Positions 20,196 to 22,054 of a stretch of DNA of 22,054 nucleotides are shown here, piece by piece (position 1 is the first letter of the stretch; every line of letters begins with the position of its first letter). The stretch is from JBKQHQ01 sp052148715 (GTDB taxonomy: Bacteria > Pseudomonadota > Alphaproteobacteria > Rhizobiales > Xanthobacteraceae): NCBI GenBank assembly GCA_052148715.1, contig JBKQHQ010000141.1, forward strand, positions 1 to 22,054, written 5' to 3'. The notes under the pieces were generated by a model. That model saw nothing but the letters and a program-made list of their open reading frames with translations. It ran no database searches and had not been told where the DNA came from. The position numbers and the translations under genes were made by a program.

Positions 20196-21760
20196 ACCGG
20201 CTCTCGGCAGTGGATGCTCTCTTCCTCTATCTGGAGACGCCCGAGACCCCGATGCATGTCGGCAGTCTGACGATCTTTGCTCCGCCGGCTCCGGACGACG
20301 TCTTTCAGCGCTTCCGCGATCACACGGTGGCGCGGTTTGATCTGCTGCCGTCCTACCGCCGGCGAGTGAAGATGATGCCGCTCGGCATCGATCATCCGGT
20401 GTGGGTGGACGAGGATGACGTCGATGTCGATTACCACATCTGCCGTGTAGTCCTGCCACGGCCGGGCACCATGGAGCAACTGCGCAGCCTAGTCGCCCAG
20501 CAGCACGCGATCCCGCTCGATCGCTCGCGGCCGCTGTGGCAATACTACGTGATCGAGGGCCTGGAGGATGGCGGTTTCGCCGTCTACATCAAGGTCCATC
20601 ACTCCGACATGGACGGCGTGGCGGGAATCGCAACGCTGCCGTTGATCTTCGATTTCGCGCCGGATCCGCCTCCGCTCAATTCCCCGGCGACGCGCATCGC
20701 AAACGCGCAACAGCCCGACGTCCCGGAAATGATGGGCACGGCGCTCGCCGACTTCCTGCGCCAGGGGCTTCGGGTGCTCACATCCCTGCCGACGGCGGGG
20801 CGCACGCTGGCGCGGATCGCACGAGCGCCGCTCAGGGACGTCCGCTACCTCGTCGACGCCATCGGAGCCCCGAGGACGATCTTCAACACGTCGATCTCGC
20901 GCGAGCGCGGCTTCGGCACGTCATCGTTGTCGCTGGCCGACGTCAAGTCGGTGGCCAAGGCCAGGCACGCGACGATCAACGAGGTCGTGCTGGCGGTCGG
21001 CGCCGGCGCGCTGCGCCGTTACCTGATCGATCGCAAGGCGCTGCCGGACAAGCCCCTGATGGCTGCCGTCCCCGCCTCGCTGCGCGAGCCGGGCGACAAC
21101 CGGATGAACAATCAGGTGGTGTTCACCCTAAGCAGGCTGGCCACCGACATTGCCGATCCGCTCCAGCGGCTTGCCGCCATCGTCGCTGCGGCGCGAGAGA
21201 CCAAGGGGGTGTTCCTCGACGTCAAGGACATATTGACGACCGAGGTATCGATATTGGGGGCGCCGGCGATATTGGCCGGGCTGTCCTGGCTGTGGCGGAT
21301 GACGGGTGCCGCCGACCTGCTGCCGGTTCTAGCAAATGTCGTCATTTCCAACATTCCGGGTCCGCGCACGCCGATGTATGTCGCCGGCGCGCCGGCCGTG
21401 CACTATTTTCCGCTCTCGATCCCGTATCACGGCGGCGCCTTGAACATAACGGTCGAAAGCTACGTCGATAAGCTCGAGTTCGGGCTGCTCGCCTGTCGAT
21501 CGACGGTGCCGAACGTGCAGGTGATCGCCGACTATCTGGTTGCGGAGTTCGCAATACTGAAGCGCGCGACCGAAACGTTGGCGGACTCCATCGAGACCAT
21601 CGAGATCGCGGCCGGTCGCGAGCCGAAAGCGGGCGCGGGCCCGCAGCGAGCGGCGACGTCGAGCAAACCGGTCGTCAGGCGACCGCGCTCCGGCAAGCGC
21701 AAGACGGTCATTCCGGCAGGCGACGCAGCCGGACCCCCGCGCGGCGATCGTCGCGAATAA
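20192..21760 (+). CDS. WS/DGAT family O-acyltransferase
   Basis: A 522-residue wax ester synthase/acyl-CoA:diacylglycerol acyltransferase, which joins an acyl-CoA to a fatty alcohol or diacylglycerol. The catalytic HHxxxDG motif is HHSDMDG at 136-142, preceded by PLDRSRPLWQYYVIEGLEDG. The N terminus MNRLSAVDALFLYLETPETP-MHVG is standard, and the C-terminal domain shows RMNNQVVFTL and the VVISNIPGPRTPMY element. Family length is about 460-500; the extra length is a Lys/Arg/Pro-rich tail from about residue 470. The ATG at 20192 has a CGGAGG site and overlaps the upstream stop by four bases. An acyl-CoA synthetase gene follows, fitting a route from fatty acid to storage or membrane ester. Confidence 0.95.
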   Translation: MNRLSAVDALFLYLETPETPMHVGSLTIFAPPAPDDVFQRFRDHTVARFDLLPSYRRRVKMMPLGIDHPVWVDEDDVDVDYHICRVVLPRPGTMEQLRSLVAQQHAIPLDRSRPLWQYYVIEGLEDGGFAVYIKVHHSDMDGVAGIATLPLIFDFAPDPPPLNSPATRIANAQQPDVPEMMGTALADFLRQGLRVLTSLPTAGRTLARIARAPLRDVRYLVDAIGAPRTIFNTSISRERGFGTSSLSLADVKSVAKARHATINEVVLAVGAGALRRYLIDRKALPDKPLMAAVPASLREPGDNRMNNQVVFTLSRLATDIADPLQRLAAIVAAARETKGVFLDVKDILTTEVSILGAPAILAGLSWLWRMTGAADLLPVLANVVISNIPGPRTPMYVAGAPAVHYFPLSIPYHGGALNITVESYVDKLEFGLLACRSTVPNVQVIADYLVAEFAILKRATETLADSIETIEIAAGREPKAGAGPQRAATSSKPVVRRPRSGKRKTVIPAGDAAGPPRGDRRE

Positions 21761-21781
21761 CGTCGGATATTCTCGCGCCGA

Positions 21782-21795
21782 TTGATCTTGATCAA
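21782..21795. promoter_or_regulatory. Perfect FNR/FixK box before the acyl-CoA synthetase
   Basis: TTGAT-CTTG-ATCAA is an exact FNR/FixK site. Its centre (21788.5) is 91 bases before the ATG at 21880; a class II promoter would then start near 21830, with TAATGA at 21823-21828 near the -10 position. It lies 21 bases after the WS/DGAT stop. Confidence 0.75.
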
Positions 21796-21879
21796 TGCCG
21801 CCCCGTGCGACCGGCACAACGTTAATGAAAATCTTAAACTCGTCGTGAGCAACACGGACACCAACAAGGGAGGTGCGTC

Positions 21880-22054
21880 ATGTCGTCCAGTCTTATCGAA
21901 TTCACTCCGTCCGCTTACCAATATCCGCTGCTCATCAAGCATCTGCTTCACTATCCGCTGGTGCACTCGCCCGACCAGGAGATCGTGTATCGCGACCTGA
22001 GGCGGCACAGCTATCGGACGTTTCGGGAGCGCATTGGGCGGTTGGCGAGCGGCC
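21880..22054 (+). CDS. AMP-dependent acyl-CoA synthetase (N-terminal part)
   Basis: The first 58 residues of a protein cut by the window edge. It starts MSSSLIEFTPSAYQYPLLIK and continues with a YRDLRRHSYRTFRERIGRLA segment, the usual N-terminal region of fatty-acyl-CoA synthetases of the 540-residue class (the YRT-FRERI stretch is the start of the AMP-binding domain). It would activate a fatty acid to acyl-CoA for the acyltransferase upstream. The ATG at 21880 has GGGAGG 8-13 bases upstream. It has its own FixK/FNR box, so it may be transcribed separately from the WS/DGAT gene. The catalytic motifs lie outside the window. Confidence 0.85.
   Translation, partial: MSSSLIEFTPSAYQYPLLIKHLLHYPLVHSPDQEIVYRDLRRHSYRTFRERIGRLASG

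Noticed and set aside
20536..21471. 311-codon open frame inside the WS/DGAT gene in another plus frame
   Set aside because: It overlaps the catalytic HHSDMDG region in a shifted frame and reads as Arg/Gly/Ala-rich noise.
1..22054. CRISPR array, tRNA/rRNA, insertion sequence, integrase or phage genes
   Set aside because: No regularly spaced direct repeats, no tRNA-like cloverleaf with conserved arms and no transposase or integrase motifs were seen when reading the sequence and the translated frames.

Overview
The window is high-GC DNA that looks like a chromosome of an alphaproteobacterium of the Bradyrhizobium/Rhodopseudomonas type. Reasons: small families common in that group (DUF3309, DUF1328, DUF883, DUF6496, DUF6481, DUF1236), an HWE-type PAS histidine kinase, exact matches to the alphaproteobacterial EcfG stress promoter (GGAAC-N16/17-CGTT), FixK/FNR-type boxes, a DctPQM TRAP transporter and a PQQ alcohol dehydrogenase. 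The assignment is inferred from gene content and motifs only.

Region 1 (1 to about 6.7 kb) is a general-stress-response island. It holds a DUF3309 membrane peptide, a small hypothetical protein, a 27-residue membrane peptide, a BrkB/YihY membrane protein, a DUF883 protein, a DUF1328 membrane peptide, a basic DUF6496 protein, a PAS-PAS-HWE histidine kinase and an exported DUF1236 protein. Six exact EcfG-type promoters lie in this stretch, each placed upstream of one of these genes; a seventh, one base off consensus, precedes DUF1236. HWE kinases are the class that feeds the PhyR/NepR/EcfG cascade, so the kinase may both control and belong to the regulon.

Region 2 (7.0 to 11.2 kb) is a small metabolic/transport block: a NIPSNAP-like protein and an SDR dehydrogenase on the plus strand converge on a complete TRAP transporter (DctP, DctQ, DctM) on the minus strand.

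Region 3 (11.5 to 17.2 kb) begins with a coiled-coil DUF6481 protein and a doubtful small exported ORF. Then come a TonB-dependent receptor and, divergent from it, a PQQ-dependent methanol/ethanol-family dehydrogenase followed by a small c-type cytochrome. The dehydrogenase carries the extra active-site aspartate (Asp-x-Asp) associated with lanthanide-dependent enzymes, which makes a metal uptake plus periplasmic alcohol oxidation module a reasonable hypothesis.

Region 4 (17.3 kb to the end) is a lipid module: an EstA-like alpha/beta hydrolase (minus), then SDR, alpha/beta hydrolase, WS/DGAT acyltransferase and the start of an acyl-CoA synthetase (plus). Two end-to-end FixK/FNR-like boxes sit in the divergent promoter region, and a perfect TTGAT-N4-ATCAA box precedes the acyl-CoA synthetase, suggesting low-oxygen control of acyl-lipid (wax ester/triacylglycerol) metabolism.

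No rRNA, tRNA, CRISPR array, transposase or prophage gene was recognised.
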